A stretch of DNA of 64,000 bases from a bacterium (GTDB lineage Bacteria > Sysuimicrobiota > Sysuimicrobiia > Sysuimicrobiales > Segetimicrobiaceae), in NCBI GenBank assembly GCA_035307765.1, contig DATGHU010000013.1:30166-94165 (forward strand), in the 5' to 3' direction. The notes under the pieces were generated by a model. The model had not been told where the DNA came from, made no database searches, and saw only the letters and a list, made by a program, of their open reading frames with translations. This document shows, piece after piece, positions 8,875 to 18,567 of this stretch (its first letter is position 1; the number at the start of each line of letters is the position of its first letter). The position numbers and the translations under genes are program-made.

Positions 8875-10059
8875 CTACCGGATCGTCGGGGGGGCGGCCA
8901 CCCTCAACCGGTCCCGGATCCGCCGGATCGCCTCCGCGAACCGGTCGTCGGACGCCGTCAGGGAGACGCGGATATAGTCGGTTCCCCGTTCGCCGTACCC
9001 CACGCCGGGTGCCACCGCGACCCCAGCATCCTCGAGCAGGTGCGCGGCGAAAGACACCGAGGTGTAGCCGGCGGGCACCGGAACCCAGAGATAGAAGGTC
9101 GCCCGCGGCATCGGCACGTCCAACCCGGCTTCGCGCAGACCCTTCACGACCGCGTTTCGCCGGGCCTCCCAGATCGCCACGCGCTCGCGGACCGGCTCTT
9201 GGGGACCGGTGAGGGCCGCCACGCCCGCGGCCTGAATCGCCGCGAACTGCCCGCTGTCGATGTTGGTCTTGAGCGTGCCCAAGGCCCCGAGCGCGTCGGC
9301 GTTCCCGACGGCAAACCCCAAGCGCCATCCCGTCATGCAGTACGTCTTGCTCAGCGAGTGGAGCTCGATTCCGACCTCCATCGCCCCCCGGGCCTGCAGG
9401 AAGCTCGGCGGTCGGTATCCCTCATACGCGATCTCCGAGTAGGTGTTGTCGTGAACGATCAGGATGCCGTGCCGGCGCGCGAAATCGGCGACGTCGTTGA
9501 AAAAAGACAGATCGGCGGTGGCGGCGGTGGGATTGTTTGGGTAGTTCAAGAAGAACACCTTCGCCCGGCGGGCGACCGCGTCGGGAATCGCCCCCAGGTC
9601 GGGCAGCCATCCCTGATCGCGGCGCAGTGGCACCGGATAGGGTTCCCCCTCCGCCATGATCGTGGCGGTCGCGTACACCGGGTACCCTGGGTCGCTCACC
9701 AGCGCAACGTCGCCGGGATTCACGAACACCCAGGGAATATGCGCCAGCCCTTCCTTCGAACCGATCAGCACCAGCGTCTCGCGGTCTGGGTCGAGGGAGA
9801 CGCCGAAGCGGCGCGCGTACCATCCCACGATCGCGCGCCTGAGGTCGGCGGTGCCCTGGTAGGGCGGATAGGTATGCGTCGCCGGGTTGCGCGCGGCGTC
9901 GGTGAGCGCTGCGATGATGTGCGGGGGGGTGGGGAGATCGGGATCCCCAATCGAGAGGTTGATCACATCGACCCCCGTCGCCCGAAGCGCAGCCCGCTTC
10001 CGATCCAGGTCGGCAAACAGGTACGGCGGTATGCTCTGCATCCGGCGTGCGAGCTCCAT
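8875..10059 (-). CDS. dapL: LL-diaminopimelate aminotransferase-type class I aminotransferase
   Basis: Fold-type I PLP aminotransferase, 394 residues. It has [12 protein letters not shown] near the start, YPNNPTAA, the Asp/Tyr of [13 protein letters not shown], and Schiff-base Lys in [13 protein letters not shown] (about residue 238). These agree with DapL, which turns tetrahydrodipicolinate directly into LL-diaminopimelate for lysine and peptidoglycan synthesis; close paralogues can be general aspartate/alanine aminotransferases. The gene follows miaA by 44 bases and precedes hflX in an apparent HEPN-miaA-dapL-hflX operon. The ATG is well placed for the family length. DapL identity is likely, but substrate specificity cannot be proven by motif alone. 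Confidence 0.82.
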   Translation of the reverse strand: MELARRMQSIPPYLFADLDRKRAALRATGVDVINLSIGDPDLPTPPHIIAALTDAARNPATHTYPPYQGTADLRRAIVGWYARRFGVSLDPDRETLVLIGSKEGLAHIPWVFVNPGDVALVSDPGYPVYATATIMAEGEPYPVPLRRDQGWLPDLGAIPDAVARRAKVFFLNYPNNPTAATADLSFFNDVADFARRHGILIVHDNTYSEIAYEGYRPPSFLQARGAMEVGIELHSLSKTYCMTGWRLGFAVGNADALGALGTLKTNIDSGQFAAIQAAGVAALTGPQEPVRERVAIWEARRNAVVKGLREAGLDVPMPRATFYLWVPVPAGYTSVSFAAHLLEDAGVAVAPGVGYGERGTDYIRVSLTASDDRFAEAIRRIRDRLRVAAPPTIR

Positions 10060-10103
10060 TCAGGCCCTCCCCCACTCGGTGATGCCTTCCGACTCCCGAG
10101 TGG

Positions 10104-11045
10104 TTACATCGTGATCATAACACGGATTTGCTCGGCCACCGCCTCGGGGGGGGCTTCGCCAACGTCCAGCCACCGGTAGCGCCGGTCGGCGCGAAACCAG
10201 GTCGATTGCCGCTTTGCGTACCGCCGGGTGTTGCGCCGGAGAATCTCACCGGCCTCCTCCAGCGACACGCTGCCGTCTAGGTGCGCGGCGATCTCCTTGT
10301 ACCCCAGCCCTTGGAGCGCCGGGAGCGTTCTGGAGAATCCCGTCCGAAGCAGCGAGCGGACCTCCTCCACCAGGCCCGCCGCCAGATGCTGGTCGATCCG
10401 GCGGCGGATCCGCGCCTGCAGCAGACTTCCGTCCATCGTCAGCGCGAACATGGCGACCCCCGGCACCGGCGCGCGGTCGACGGTCGCCGGGAGCAGCGCC
10501 TGCTGGAGCATCGAGATCGGCACCCCCGTGCCGGCGTGCACCTCGAGGGCGCGAATGATCCGCCGGACGTTGTGCGGATGCACCCGCATCGCCGCGGCGG
10601 GGTCCACCAGGAGAAGCCGCCGGTAGAGGGTTCCCGGACCGCCGGCGTGTTCTTCTGCTTCCAACTCCGCGCGCAGGGGCCAGTTCGGGGGGGCCGATGG
10701 GATCCGGAGATCGTCCACGACCGCCCGAATGTACAGCCCCGTCCCTCCCACCAGCAGCGCGACGCGGTGGCGCCCGCGGATCCCCTCAAGGGCGACCCGG
10801 GCGAGGCGCTGGTAGTCGGCGAGGGTGACGATTTCGTCTGGAGCCGCGACGTCGATCAGGTGGTGCGGCACGCGCCGCCGGTCCTCCGGGGTCGGCTTGG
10901 CCGTGCCGATGTCCATCCCCCGGTAGAGCGTCCTGGAGTCGGCAGAAACGATCTCGGCGTCGAGCCGTTCGGCGAGCGCGACCGCGATCGCGGTCTTTCC
11001 GATGGCGGTCGGTCCCCCGATGACGATCAGGGCGGGAGCGCTCAC
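10104..11045 (-). CDS. miaA: tRNA dimethylallyltransferase MiaA
   Basis: Adds a dimethylallyl group to N6 of A37 in tRNAs reading codons that begin with U, the step before MiaB acts. 313 residues, the usual length. Visible are the P-loop GGPTAIGKT (residues 10-18), the substrate loop SADSRTLYRGMDIGTAKP, the DDLRIPSAPPN region, and the tRNA-binding C-terminal part TRRYAKRQSTWFR. The GTG start lies 9 bases after the HEPN-like gene's stop, so the two are coupled. miaB lies 6 kb away in the same cluster, giving the full ms2i6A37 pathway. Confidence 0.96.
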   Translation of the reverse strand: MSAPALIVIGGPTAIGKTAIAVALAERLDAEIVSADSRTLYRGMDIGTAKPTPEDRRRVPHHLIDVAAPDEIVTLADYQRLARVALEGIRGRHRVALLVGGTGLYIRAVVDDLRIPSAPPNWPLRAELEAEEHAGGPGTLYRRLLLVDPAAAMRVHPHNVRRIIRALEVHAGTGVPISMLQQALLPATVDRAPVPGVAMFALTMDGSLLQARIRRRIDQHLAAGLVEEVRSLLRTGFSRTLPALQGLGYKEIAAHLDGSVSLEEAGEILRRNTRRYAKRQSTWFRADRRYRWLDVGEAPPEAVAEQIRVMITM

Positions 11046-11054
11046 CCCGCGGGC

Positions 11055-12071
11055 CTAGTGTCTCCGCCGGCGCCGGCGGCGCCGCGCGGGCGGGACGACG
11101 GAGGCGGGGGGTGCGACCACCGGGCCCCCCGCCGGAACGACGGGGGTGGGCGTCGGGGTCGCGTCGGCAGTTGAGGCGCGAGCGGTCACGGCCGGGGTGC
11201 CGGTCAGCCGCGAGCGGTGGGGACGGTCATCGAGCCAGACGAACTGGCGAGGGGCGGACCTCCGATCGAACGCGTAGAACCCCTGATAGAGCGAGCGGGC
11301 GATCTCCACCGCCTTCGCCGCGTTCTCGGCGGAGAGCAACGCCTCGATCCGCGTCTCCCCGCCCCGACCGGCGTGCTGCACGTCCTCGTACTCCCCCTTA
11401 TAGTGGGTGAGCATGTTTCGCCAAGTTCGCAGCTCGGACATGGCGCGGAGCTCCTTGCCCTCCTCGCCGAAGGTCTTCCCCGTCTTGCTCACGAGACGCG
11501 TGACCTCCATCCACTTGCCCTCCGGCGACATCCGATCGTAATGCCGATACCGGCCGCCCAGCCGATCCGCCCCGACCATGTTGATGAACGCCTCCAGGGC
11601 GAGGAACGACATCAGGAGCGCGACCAAGCTGTGAGTCTGCTCCCCCTCCCGGTTTGGCGGCGAGGCGTGCGCGCACCGCGCCGCGGCATCCGCATGCTCG
11701 CGGGCGAGGGCAAACATTGTCTGCTCGAGATGGGTTCGCTCCCATGCCTGCTCCCCCGTCCCCGCCTCCGCCGCCGCTCCCCCCACCGCAGCCGGGCTGG
11801 GAGGGACACCGGGAGATGCGGGGAGCGCGGCCGGAGATTTTCTGGTGGGACGGCGCCGCCGACGCCGGATCGGCTTGGCCGCGCCCCCGACCGCCGGCTG
11901 GTCCGAGGGCGTGACGCCCGGCGCCTGCCCGTCCGTGCTGGATTCGGTGGCAACGTCCCTGAACACGGGGGCGATCGGAGCCGGCGGGGGCGCCGGCAAT
12001 GCGGAGGGCGCCTCCGGGAGGGGAGTGATCCCGGCGGGGCGGTGCCGCCGGCGCTGCCTCGGCCTGGTCAT
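11055..12071 (-). CDS. HEPN-like domain protein with Pro/Arg-rich disordered flanks
   Basis: 338-residue protein not matched to a named family. Residues ~1-110 are Pro/Ala/Arg-rich and probably disordered. Residues ~115-270 look like an all-helical domain (THLEQTMFALAREHADAAAR, LVALLMSFLALEAFINM). It contains RNMLTH at Arg218-His223, which fits the R-x4-H ribonuclease motif of HEPN domains with the typical polar residue after Arg. The tail is again low complexity and ends in a run of eight Arg and a His, as in RNA-binding tails. It is the first gene of the miaA-dapL-hflX operon, divergent from mutS (78 bases between starts). A role in RNA binding or cleavage is inference. The ATG is the first Met outside mutS-antisense sequence. 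Confidence 0.7.
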   Translation of the reverse strand: MTRPRQRRRHRPAGITPLPEAPSALPAPPPAPIAPVFRDVATESSTDGQAPGVTPSDQPAVGGAAKPIRRRRRRPTRKSPAALPASPGVPPSPAAVGGAAAEAGTGEQAWERTHLEQTMFALAREHADAAARCAHASPPNREGEQTHSLVALLMSFLALEAFINMVGADRLGGRYRHYDRMSPEGKWMEVTRLVSKTGKTFGEEGKELRAMSELRTWRNMLTHYKGEYEDVQHAGRGGETRIEALLSAENAAKAVEIARSLYQGFYAFDRRSAPRQFVWLDDRPHRSRLTGTPAVTARASTADATPTPTPVVPAGGPVVAPPASVVPPARRRRRRRRH

Positions 12072-12149
12072 ACATCTCAGTTCGGCGGCTCCGCTCGCGC
12101 CTCCCCCCAAGGGGGACCCCGACCGGGGGCGCCGAAGAAAGGGGTGGCC

Positions 12150-14855
12150 ATGAGCAGCCTTACCCCGATGATGCAGCAGTACCGCTCGCTGAAGGATCAA
12201 CACCCCAACGCGGTTCTGCTCTTCCGCCTCGGTGATTTCTTCGAAGCGTTCGACGAGGACGCGGCCATTGTGGCGCGCGAGCTCCAGCTCACCCTGACGA
12301 GCCGGCCGGTGGCCAAGGGCCGGCGAATCCCGATGTGTGGCATCCCCCATCACGCGCTGCACACCTACGTGCGACGGCTGATCGATCGGGGACACCGGGT
12401 CGCGATCTGCGACCAGGTCGAGGATCCGAAACACACGCGGACGCTGGTTCGCCGGGAAGTCGTCCGCATCGTCACGCCGGGCACCGTGATCGAGGACGAC
12501 CTCCTCACCCCCCGCGAGAACAACTTCCTTGCCGCGGTGATGCGGCGACCGCGGTCGACGCGAGGGGCCGAGGGGGCAGGTCGGGCCGACGGCTGGGGGA
12601 TGGCTTGGGCCGACCTCTCCACCGGCGAGTTCTTCGCGATGGAGGGAGAGGCCGGGGTCGAGCTGTCCGACACGCTGGCGCTGTGGCACCCGCGAGAGGT
12701 TCTGGTTCCCGATGATCCCGAGATGATCGCGGTCACCGTCGAGGGGATCACCACCACGCCATGCGACGCGCAATGGTTCGACCCCGAGGCCGCGGCTCGC
12801 ATCCTGCGCGACCATTTGGGGGTGGCGACCCTCGACGCCTTCGGGCTCGCGGAGGCCCCCCTCGCCACCGGCGCGGCAGGAGCGCTCATCCTGTACCTCC
12901 GCGAGACCCAAAAGGGCGCGCTGCCGCACCTCCGCAACCTCCGACTGATCCCCCGCGAATCCGCGCTGGTCTTCGATGAGGCCACCCAGCGGGCGCTCGC
13001 CCTGTGGCCGGCGTCGAGGGACGGCAGGGGAGGCGAGACGCTCCTCGATGTGCTCGATCTGTCGGAGACCCCGATGGGCGGCCGACTCCTCAGGCGGTGG
13101 CTGCAGCACCCCTTGATCGATCTCGCCGCGCTCGAGGCGCGCTTGAATGGAGTGGAATCCTTCGTCGGCAACGCCTCCGCCCGCGAGGCGCTGCGCGCCC
13201 GCCTGCGGACCGTGGGGGACATCGAGCGGTTGGCCGGGCGGCTGGCCCACGAGGCGGGGTCCCCTCGCGACCTCGCCGCCCTCCGGAACTCCCTCCAGGC
13301 GCTGCCGCCCATTCCGCCGCTCCTCGCCGGGATGGCCGACGTCGGCATCCAGGGGTTCCTGCCGGCCCTTGCGGTCCCGCCGGAGGTCGGCGAGCTTCTG
13401 CAGCTTAGCCTGGTCGATGCCCCCCCGCTCTCTCCAAAGGACGGTGGGCTGATCCGGCCGGGGGTCGACCCCGAAATCGACCGCCTGCGTGCGGGGAGCC
13501 GGGAGGCCCGCGAGTGGATGGCGGCGTTGGAGGCGGCCGAACGCGCCCGAACCGGCATCCGCAGCCTCAAGGTCGGCTACAACCAGGTGATGGGCTACTA
13601 CATCGAGGTAAGCAAGGCCAACGAACGCCTCGTCCCGCCCGACTACATCCGCAAAGGGACGCTGGTCGGCGCGGAGCGGTACATCACGGCGGAGATGAAG
13701 GACCGCGAGGCGCTGATCCTGACGGCGCAAGAGCGCATCGCGATGCGGGAATACGAGGTCTTCTGCGCGCTTCGCGACGCCGTCCGCGCCGACCTCGGCC
13801 CGCTCCAATCCGCCGCCCGCGCGCTCGCCGAGCTCGACGCCCTGTCCGCGCTCGCCGAGGTCGCGGTCCGCCACCGCTACGTCCGGCCGCGTCTCTCCCT
13901 CGACGGGGGCCTGCGAATCGTGGAAGGGCGGCACCCCGCGGTGGAGCGGGCGATCGGCCCCCAGCGGTTCGTCCCAAACGATCTCTCCCTGGGGGTCGAC
14001 GGCCGCACCATCCTCATCGTCACCGGTCCGAACTTCGGCGGGAAGAGCACCTACATCCGCCAGGCCGCGCTCATCGTGATCATGGCCCAGATCGGCTCCT
14101 ACGTTCCCGCGCGGGAGGCGGAGATCGGTCTGGTCGACCGGATCTTTACCCGGGTGGGGGCCACGGACGACCTCACCGCCGGACGCAGCACATTCCTGAA
14201 CGAGATGATCGAGGTCGCCCGCATCCTCACCCAGGCCACGGCCCGCAGCTTGGTGATCTTAGACGAGGTCGGCCGGGGCACCAGCACGTACGATGGGATG
14301 AGCCTGGCCTGGGCCGTCGTCGAGGACCTGCACGACCGGGTGGGGGCCCGCACCCTCTTCGCCACACACTACCACGAGCTCACGGAGCTGGCCCCCCAAC
14401 TCGCCCGCGTGGGCAACATCCAGGTCCTCATCAAGGAGGCCGGCCGGGATATCGTGTTCCTCCACCGCGTCGCCGACGGAGCGGCGGCGTCGTCCTACGG
14501 GATCCATGTGGCTCGCCTGGCCGGGGTCCCCGAGCCGGTGATCGAGCGGGCACGCGAGGTGCTGGCGGGGTTGGAGGCAGCCTCCGGATCCGCGCGGCCC
14601 CCCCGCGGTCGACGGGGCCCGTCGCGCGGCCGGCAGCTGCCGCTGCTGCTCCCCTCCGCCGTCGAAGAGGCCCTCCGCCAAGCCGATCTCGCCCGGATGA
14701 CCCCGCTCGATGCCTTGAACTTCCTGTCCACCCTGCGGGCGCAGCTCGAGCCGAAGACCGCCACGCCCGAGGCCCCCGAATCCGACCCCGGCGGGGGCGG
14801 GCGATCCGGCAGCACCGTGATCCCGTTCCCCCCGCGTCCCCAACGCGGATCATGA
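12150..14855 (+). CDS. mutS: DNA mismatch repair protein MutS
   Basis: Mismatch-recognition ATPase, 901 residues. Domain I carries the Phe-x-Glu mismatch wedge as F30-F31-E32 in RLGDFFEAF. The connector, lever and clamp regions follow, including VGYNQVMGYYIEVSKAN. The C-terminal ABC-type ATPase has Walker A GPNFGGKST (about residue 626), Walker B VILDEVGRGTS (about 700) and the ATHYHEL switch. A basic linker (about 810-830) leads to a short tail. The ATG follows AAAGGGG and matches family starts. It ends in a 4-base ATGA overlap with mutL, so the repair proteins are coupled. No mutH is seen, as expected when MutL is an endonuclease. Confidence 0.98.
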   Translation: MSSLTPMMQQYRSLKDQHPNAVLLFRLGDFFEAFDEDAAIVARELQLTLTSRPVAKGRRIPMCGIPHHALHTYVRRLIDRGHRVAICDQVEDPKHTRTLVRREVVRIVTPGTVIEDDLLTPRENNFLAAVMRRPRSTRGAEGAGRADGWGMAWADLSTGEFFAMEGEAGVELSDTLALWHPREVLVPDDPEMIAVTVEGITTTPCDAQWFDPEAAARILRDHLGVATLDAFGLAEAPLATGAAGALILYLRETQKGALPHLRNLRLIPRESALVFDEATQRALALWPASRDGRGGETLLDVLDLSETPMGGRLLRRWLQHPLIDLAALEARLNGVESFVGNASAREALRARLRTVGDIERLAGRLAHEAGSPRDLAALRNSLQALPPIPPLLAGMADVGIQGFLPALAVPPEVGELLQLSLVDAPPLSPKDGGLIRPGVDPEIDRLRAGSREAREWMAALEAAERARTGIRSLKVGYNQVMGYYIEVSKANERLVPPDYIRKGTLVGAERYITAEMKDREALILTAQERIAMREYEVFCALRDAVRADLGPLQSAARALAELDALSALAEVAVRHRYVRPRLSLDGGLRIVEGRHPAVERAIGPQRFVPNDLSLGVDGRTILIVTGPNFGGKSTYIRQAALIVIMAQIGSYVPAREAEIGLVDRIFTRVGATDDLTAGRSTFLNEMIEVARILTQATARSLVILDEVGRGTSTYDGMSLAWAVVEDLHDRVGARTLFATHYHELTELAPQLARVGNIQVLIKEAGRDIVFLHRVADGAAASSYGIHVARLAGVPEPVIERAREVLAGLEAASGSARPPRGRRGPSRGRQLPLLLPSAVEEALRQADLARMTPLDALNFLSTLRAQLEPKTATPEAPESDPGGGGRSGSTVIPFPPRPQRGS

Positions 14856-16585
14856 CGCAGAGCCCGATCCAAGTCCTTCCCCGAAGCGCCGCGGAACGCA
14901 TCGCGGCCGGCGAGGTCGTAGAACGCCCGGCGTCGGTGGTGAAGGAGCTGGTCGAGAACAGCCTCGATGCGGAGGCCCGCCGCATCACCGTCGAGATCGC
15001 CGGGGCGGGCCGGCGGCTGATCCGGGTCAGCGACGACGGCACGGGGATCCCGCAGGTGGAGCTCCGGGTCGCCTTCCAGCGGTTCGCGACCAACAAGATC
15101 CGCAGCGCGGAGGATCTGCAGCGGCTCCACACCTATGGGTTCAGGGGCGAAGCGCTCCCCAGCATCGCCGCCGTCGCGCGGGTTCAGATGGTGACGCGCC
15201 CCGCCGGCGAGGAGGCGGCCCGCATTCTCGTCTCCGGGGGCACCGAGGAAGCCGTCGGCCCCGCCAGCGGCCCCTACGGGACCACCGTCGCCGTGGAGGA
15301 CCTCTTCTTCAACACCCCGGCGCGGCGGCAATTCTTGAAGTCGCCCGCCCGCGAGGCCGCGGTGATCGTCGAGACGGTCGAGGCGCTGGCCCTGGCCGCG
15401 CCGGAGGTGGGCTTCCGGCTGGTCGATGACGGGCGCGAGGTGTTCTGGTATCCCCCGGAAGGGTTCTTCGAGCGGGCGCGGCGCGTGCTGGGGTCGCAGG
15501 CGGCCGAGCAGGCCATCGACCTGTCGGCCGGTGGTGGGATCGCGGCACTCGCCGGGGTGCTCGGCATGCCCCAGGTCGCGCAGCGGCGGCGGACGCACCA
15601 GTGGTTCCTCGTCAACGGCCGTCCGGTGCGGAGCCCTCTGCTGGCCCGCGCGCTCGCCCAAGCCTACCACACGCTGATCCCGGACGACCGGTACGCAGCG
15701 GCGGTGCTCGGCCTTCGCTTGCCCCCCGCCGAGGTCGACGCCAACATCCACCCCCGCAAGACCGAGGTCCGGTTCGTCCGCGAGCGGCAGATCTTCGACG
15801 AGGTCGTGCGCGAGGTCCGGCGCGCTCTGCACCGCGTGCCGCTGCTGCACGTCGTCCCGTCAGATGCGGCCGGAATGGCCCGCGAGGACCCGGCTCCGAT
15901 CCCGGCCGCCCGCGGATCGTCTCCCGATCTGCGCGTTCCTCCGACCGCGCCCGCAACGGGAGGGACCCTCTGGGAAGCCGGGGCCCCGCTCACGGATCGA
16001 CGGTGGCCGGCGATCAGGGTGATCGGGCAGCTGGCCCTCACGTATATCGTCGGCCAATCCGGCGGAGATCTCGTCTTGATCGACCAGCACGCGGCCCACG
16101 AGCGCGTCCTCTACGAGCAGTTGATCGCGCGCAAGACTGGCGAAGGCGGGCGGGCCCAAGGCCTCGCGGTCCCGGAAGTCGTGGAGTTGACGCCGGGCGA
16201 AGCCGCGCTCCTGCCGGAGCTGGCGCCCGCGCTGGAGGAACTCGGATTCGGCATCGAGGACTTCGGGCGGGCAACGGTCCGGCTTTCGTCGGTGCCGGCG
16301 ATCGCGGCCGCCCGGGCGCCGGGGGACGTGTTCCGCGCCTGCCTCACGGATCTCGCGGACGATCACGGCGCGCACGCCGGCCGGTCACTCGAAGAGCGGC
16401 TGGCGATTGCGACCGCCTGTCACACCGCCGTGCGGGCCGGCGATCCTCTGAACGCCGAGACGATGGCGGATCTCCTCACCGCCCTGGCGCGGGCGAAGGA
16501 CCCGTTCTCGTGCTTCCACGGACGCCCGACACTGGTGAGGGTTCGAGGGGCCGAGATCGAGAAATGGTTCTACCGCCGGACGTAA
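14852..16585 (+). CDS. mutL: DNA mismatch repair endonuclease MutL
   Basis: GHKL-ATPase that couples MutS to strand incision, 577 residues. The N-terminal ATPase shows AAGEVVERPASVVKELVENS, DDGTGIP and YGFRGEALPSI. The variable linker is about residues 330-380. The C-terminal domain has the metal-dependent nicking motif DQHAAHERVLYE (from residue ~410), ACHTAVRAGD, and CFHGRP (about 553, usually CPHGRP). These mark a nuclease-competent MutL of the Bacillus/human type, suited to a MutH-less system. The start overlaps the mutS stop. miaB converges from the other side with 80 bases between. Confidence 0.97.
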   Translation: MTQSPIQVLPRSAAERIAAGEVVERPASVVKELVENSLDAEARRITVEIAGAGRRLIRVSDDGTGIPQVELRVAFQRFATNKIRSAEDLQRLHTYGFRGEALPSIAAVARVQMVTRPAGEEAARILVSGGTEEAVGPASGPYGTTVAVEDLFFNTPARRQFLKSPAREAAVIVETVEALALAAPEVGFRLVDDGREVFWYPPEGFFERARRVLGSQAAEQAIDLSAGGGIAALAGVLGMPQVAQRRRTHQWFLVNGRPVRSPLLARALAQAYHTLIPDDRYAAAVLGLRLPPAEVDANIHPRKTEVRFVRERQIFDEVVREVRRALHRVPLLHVVPSDAAGMAREDPAPIPAARGSSPDLRVPPTAPATGGTLWEAGAPLTDRRWPAIRVIGQLALTYIVGQSGGDLVLIDQHAAHERVLYEQLIARKTGEGGRAQGLAVPEVVELTPGEAALLPELAPALEELGFGIEDFGRATVRLSSVPAIAAARAPGDVFRACLTDLADDHGAHAGRSLEERLAIATACHTAVRAGDPLNAETMADLLTALARAKDPFSCFHGRPTLVRVRGAEIEKWFYRRT

Positions 16586-16665
16586 CCGCCGGACGGGGTC
16601 GACCCCCCGGGCGCCCGCCCTCCCTGGACGCCATCGACGGACGGCACTGAACCGCAGGTGCCCGC

Positions 16666-18000
16666 TCAGGTGCGGACGCCGGCGGTCTCACGCCCTCGGA
16701 GCACCCAGGAACCCGCCGCGGTGATCTCCACCACGACCGTCGAGCCGACCAGGCGCTCGTCCCCCTCAAGGGTCACCACCTTGTTCGTCCGGGTGCGACC
16801 GACGACACCCCCCCGGGCGCCGGGGCTGTCCACGAGCACCTCTTGAGGGGTCCCCACGAGCCGCTGGTTGACCTCGCAGGCGACGCGCTCCACCACGCGG
16901 TTGAGATCGAGGAGGCGGCGCCGGGCGATTTCGTCGGGGACCTGGTCGGGGTATCCCGCAGCGGGGGTGCCCTGGCGGGCCGAGTAGATCGCCGTGTTCA
17001 TCGCGTCGAACCGGACCTCGTTGACCAGCCGAACGGTCCCTTCGAACTCTTCCTCGGTCTCGCCGGGAAAACCGACGATGGCGTCGGTGGTCACGCTTGC
17101 GGCCGGCACCGCTTCGCGGATCGCGGCCACGGTGTCCCGGTACTGCGCGGTCGAGTAGGCGCGGTGCATGCGCCGGAGCACCCCGTCGTCCCCCGATTGC
17201 ACGGGGAGATGGATGTGCTCGCAGACCTTCGGCAGATCCGCCACCGTGCGGATCAAGGCGCGGGTCATGTCCCGGGGGTGGCTGGTGGTGAACCGGATCC
17301 GTTCGATCCCATCCACTTCGTGCACGAGCCGCAGCAGATCCGCCAAATTGCACCGCGGGGCCAGGTCGTGCCCGTAGCTGTCCACGTTTTGGCCGAGCAG
17401 CGTGACCTCCCGATACCCCCGCGCCGCGAGGCCGGCGACCTCGGCGACGACCGTCGCTGGAGGCACGCTGCGCTCGCGCCCGCGCACGTAGGGCACGACG
17501 CAGAAGGTACAAAACTTGTTGCAGCCGTGGATGATGTTCACGAAACCGCGGACCGCGCTCCCCCGATGCGCCGGCAGGATGGGCAACGGATGGGCTCGAT
17601 CGGATCGATCCCAGACCTCGTACACGGGCTGGCACCCGTCGCGGACCTGGCGAAGCAATTCCGGGAGCCGGTGGATGTTGTGGACGCCGAAGACCAAGTC
17701 CAGGTACGGGGCTCGGGCGCGAACCCGCTCGCGGTCCTTTTGCACCAGGCACCCGGCCAGCCCGAGGATCAGGCCGGGCCGGTGCCGCTTGAGGTCGCGC
17801 AGCTCCCCCAGCCGGCCATACGCCCGGTCATCCGCTCCCTCGCGGATGGTGCACGTGTTGATGAGGATCACATCGGCATCGGCGGGGCTGTCCGTCGGCT
17901 GGTACCCGAGCTCCAGCAGCAACCCCGCCATCGCCTCGGAGTCGCGGACGTTCATCTGGCAGCCTTGGGTGATGATATGAAAACGCGATCCCGTTGACAT
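16666..18000 (-). CDS. miaB: tRNA-2-methylthio-N6-dimethylallyladenosine synthase MiaB
   Basis: Radical SAM methylthiotransferase that adds the 2-methylthio group to i6A37 of tRNA, 444 residues. The UPF0004 N-domain has three Cys for the auxiliary iron-sulfur cluster (TQGCQMN with Cys14, INTCTIREGA, LAGCLVQ). The radical SAM CxxxCxxC is Cys160-Cys164-Cys167 in HGCNKFCTFC. A C-terminal TRAM domain (VLVDSPG through VVVEITAAGSW) binds tRNA. The ATG has a G-rich site before it and homology begins there. It works after MiaA, encoded nearby, and is divergent from the zinc-ribbon gene. Confidence 0.96.
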   Translation of the reverse strand: MSTGSRFHIITQGCQMNVRDSEAMAGLLLELGYQPTDSPADADVILINTCTIREGADDRAYGRLGELRDLKRHRPGLILGLAGCLVQKDRERVRARAPYLDLVFGVHNIHRLPELLRQVRDGCQPVYEVWDRSDRAHPLPILPAHRGSAVRGFVNIIHGCNKFCTFCVVPYVRGRERSVPPATVVAEVAGLAARGYREVTLLGQNVDSYGHDLAPRCNLADLLRLVHEVDGIERIRFTTSHPRDMTRALIRTVADLPKVCEHIHLPVQSGDDGVLRRMHRAYSTAQYRDTVAAIREAVPAASVTTDAIVGFPGETEEEFEGTVRLVNEVRFDAMNTAIYSARQGTPAAGYPDQVPDEIARRRLLDLNRVVERVACEVNQRLVGTPQEVLVDSPGARGGVVGRTRTNKVVTLEGDERLVGSTVVVEITAAGSWVLRGRETAGVRT

Positions 18001-18122
18001 CGGCGTTCCCCCCGGGGAGTCTACGCCCCGCCCCCCGAATGGTCCTCCCGGGACGCCCCGCCCGCTCCCAAACAGGAGATTGCGGCGGCGCCTCGAAGAA
18101 GGGGCCAAAGGAGGGACCGATT

Positions 18123-18554
18123 ATGCCGGCGGTCCTGATCGCGATCTGCTCGAATCCCGAGTGCACCCGGCACGCTGCCTCGGCGCGGGCGAGCGACCTC
18201 CCCGTGGACTGCCCCTCCTGCGGGGCGGTGATGCTCGCGCGATGCTGGAAGTGCGAGCGGCTGCTGACCAACCCGTTCACGTCCTACTGCGTCGACTGCG
18301 GGGTGCCGCTCAAGCGCATCCTCCCCCAGGTAACCCGGCCGGAACCCCTGCTCGCCATCTGCGCCAACCCCGAATGCAGCGGCGGGATCGAAACCCGCCA
18401 CACGGTGACGTTTCCCTCCCGCTGCCCGCAGTGCCACTCGCCGCTCGTCTCACACTGCTGGAAGTGTGGCGCCCGGATCGTCTCGCTGGATCAGCACTAC
18501 TGCCAGGGGTGCGGCGTCCCGCTCAAGCGGCTGCGCGCGATCTCCAACACCTAA
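18123..18554 (+). CDS. Tandem double zinc-ribbon protein of unknown function
   Basis: 143 residues made of two head-to-tail repeats of about 70 residues. Each reads AICxNPEC, then CPxC, CWKC, and YCxxCGVPLKR, so each unit carries eight Cys able to bind two zinc ions. The near-identical ends (GVPLKRIL and GVPLKRLR) point to internal duplication. No catalytic domain is visible; such ribbons commonly mediate protein or nucleic acid contacts. The ATG is preceded by GGAGG. It stands alone between the divergent miaB and a convergent secreted protein gene. The function is not known. Confidence 0.82.
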   Translation: MPAVLIAICSNPECTRHAASARASDLPVDCPSCGAVMLARCWKCERLLTNPFTSYCVDCGVPLKRILPQVTRPEPLLAICANPECSGGIETRHTVTFPSRCPQCHSPLVSHCWKCGARIVSLDQHYCQGCGVPLKRLRAISNT

Positions 18555-18567
18555 CCGCCCGGACCGG

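Noticed and set aside
8753-9328. Extension of hflX far upstream in the same frame
   Set aside because: This part lies inside dapL on the same strand and reads as Arg/Gly-rich nonsense; the dapL frame is the conserved one.
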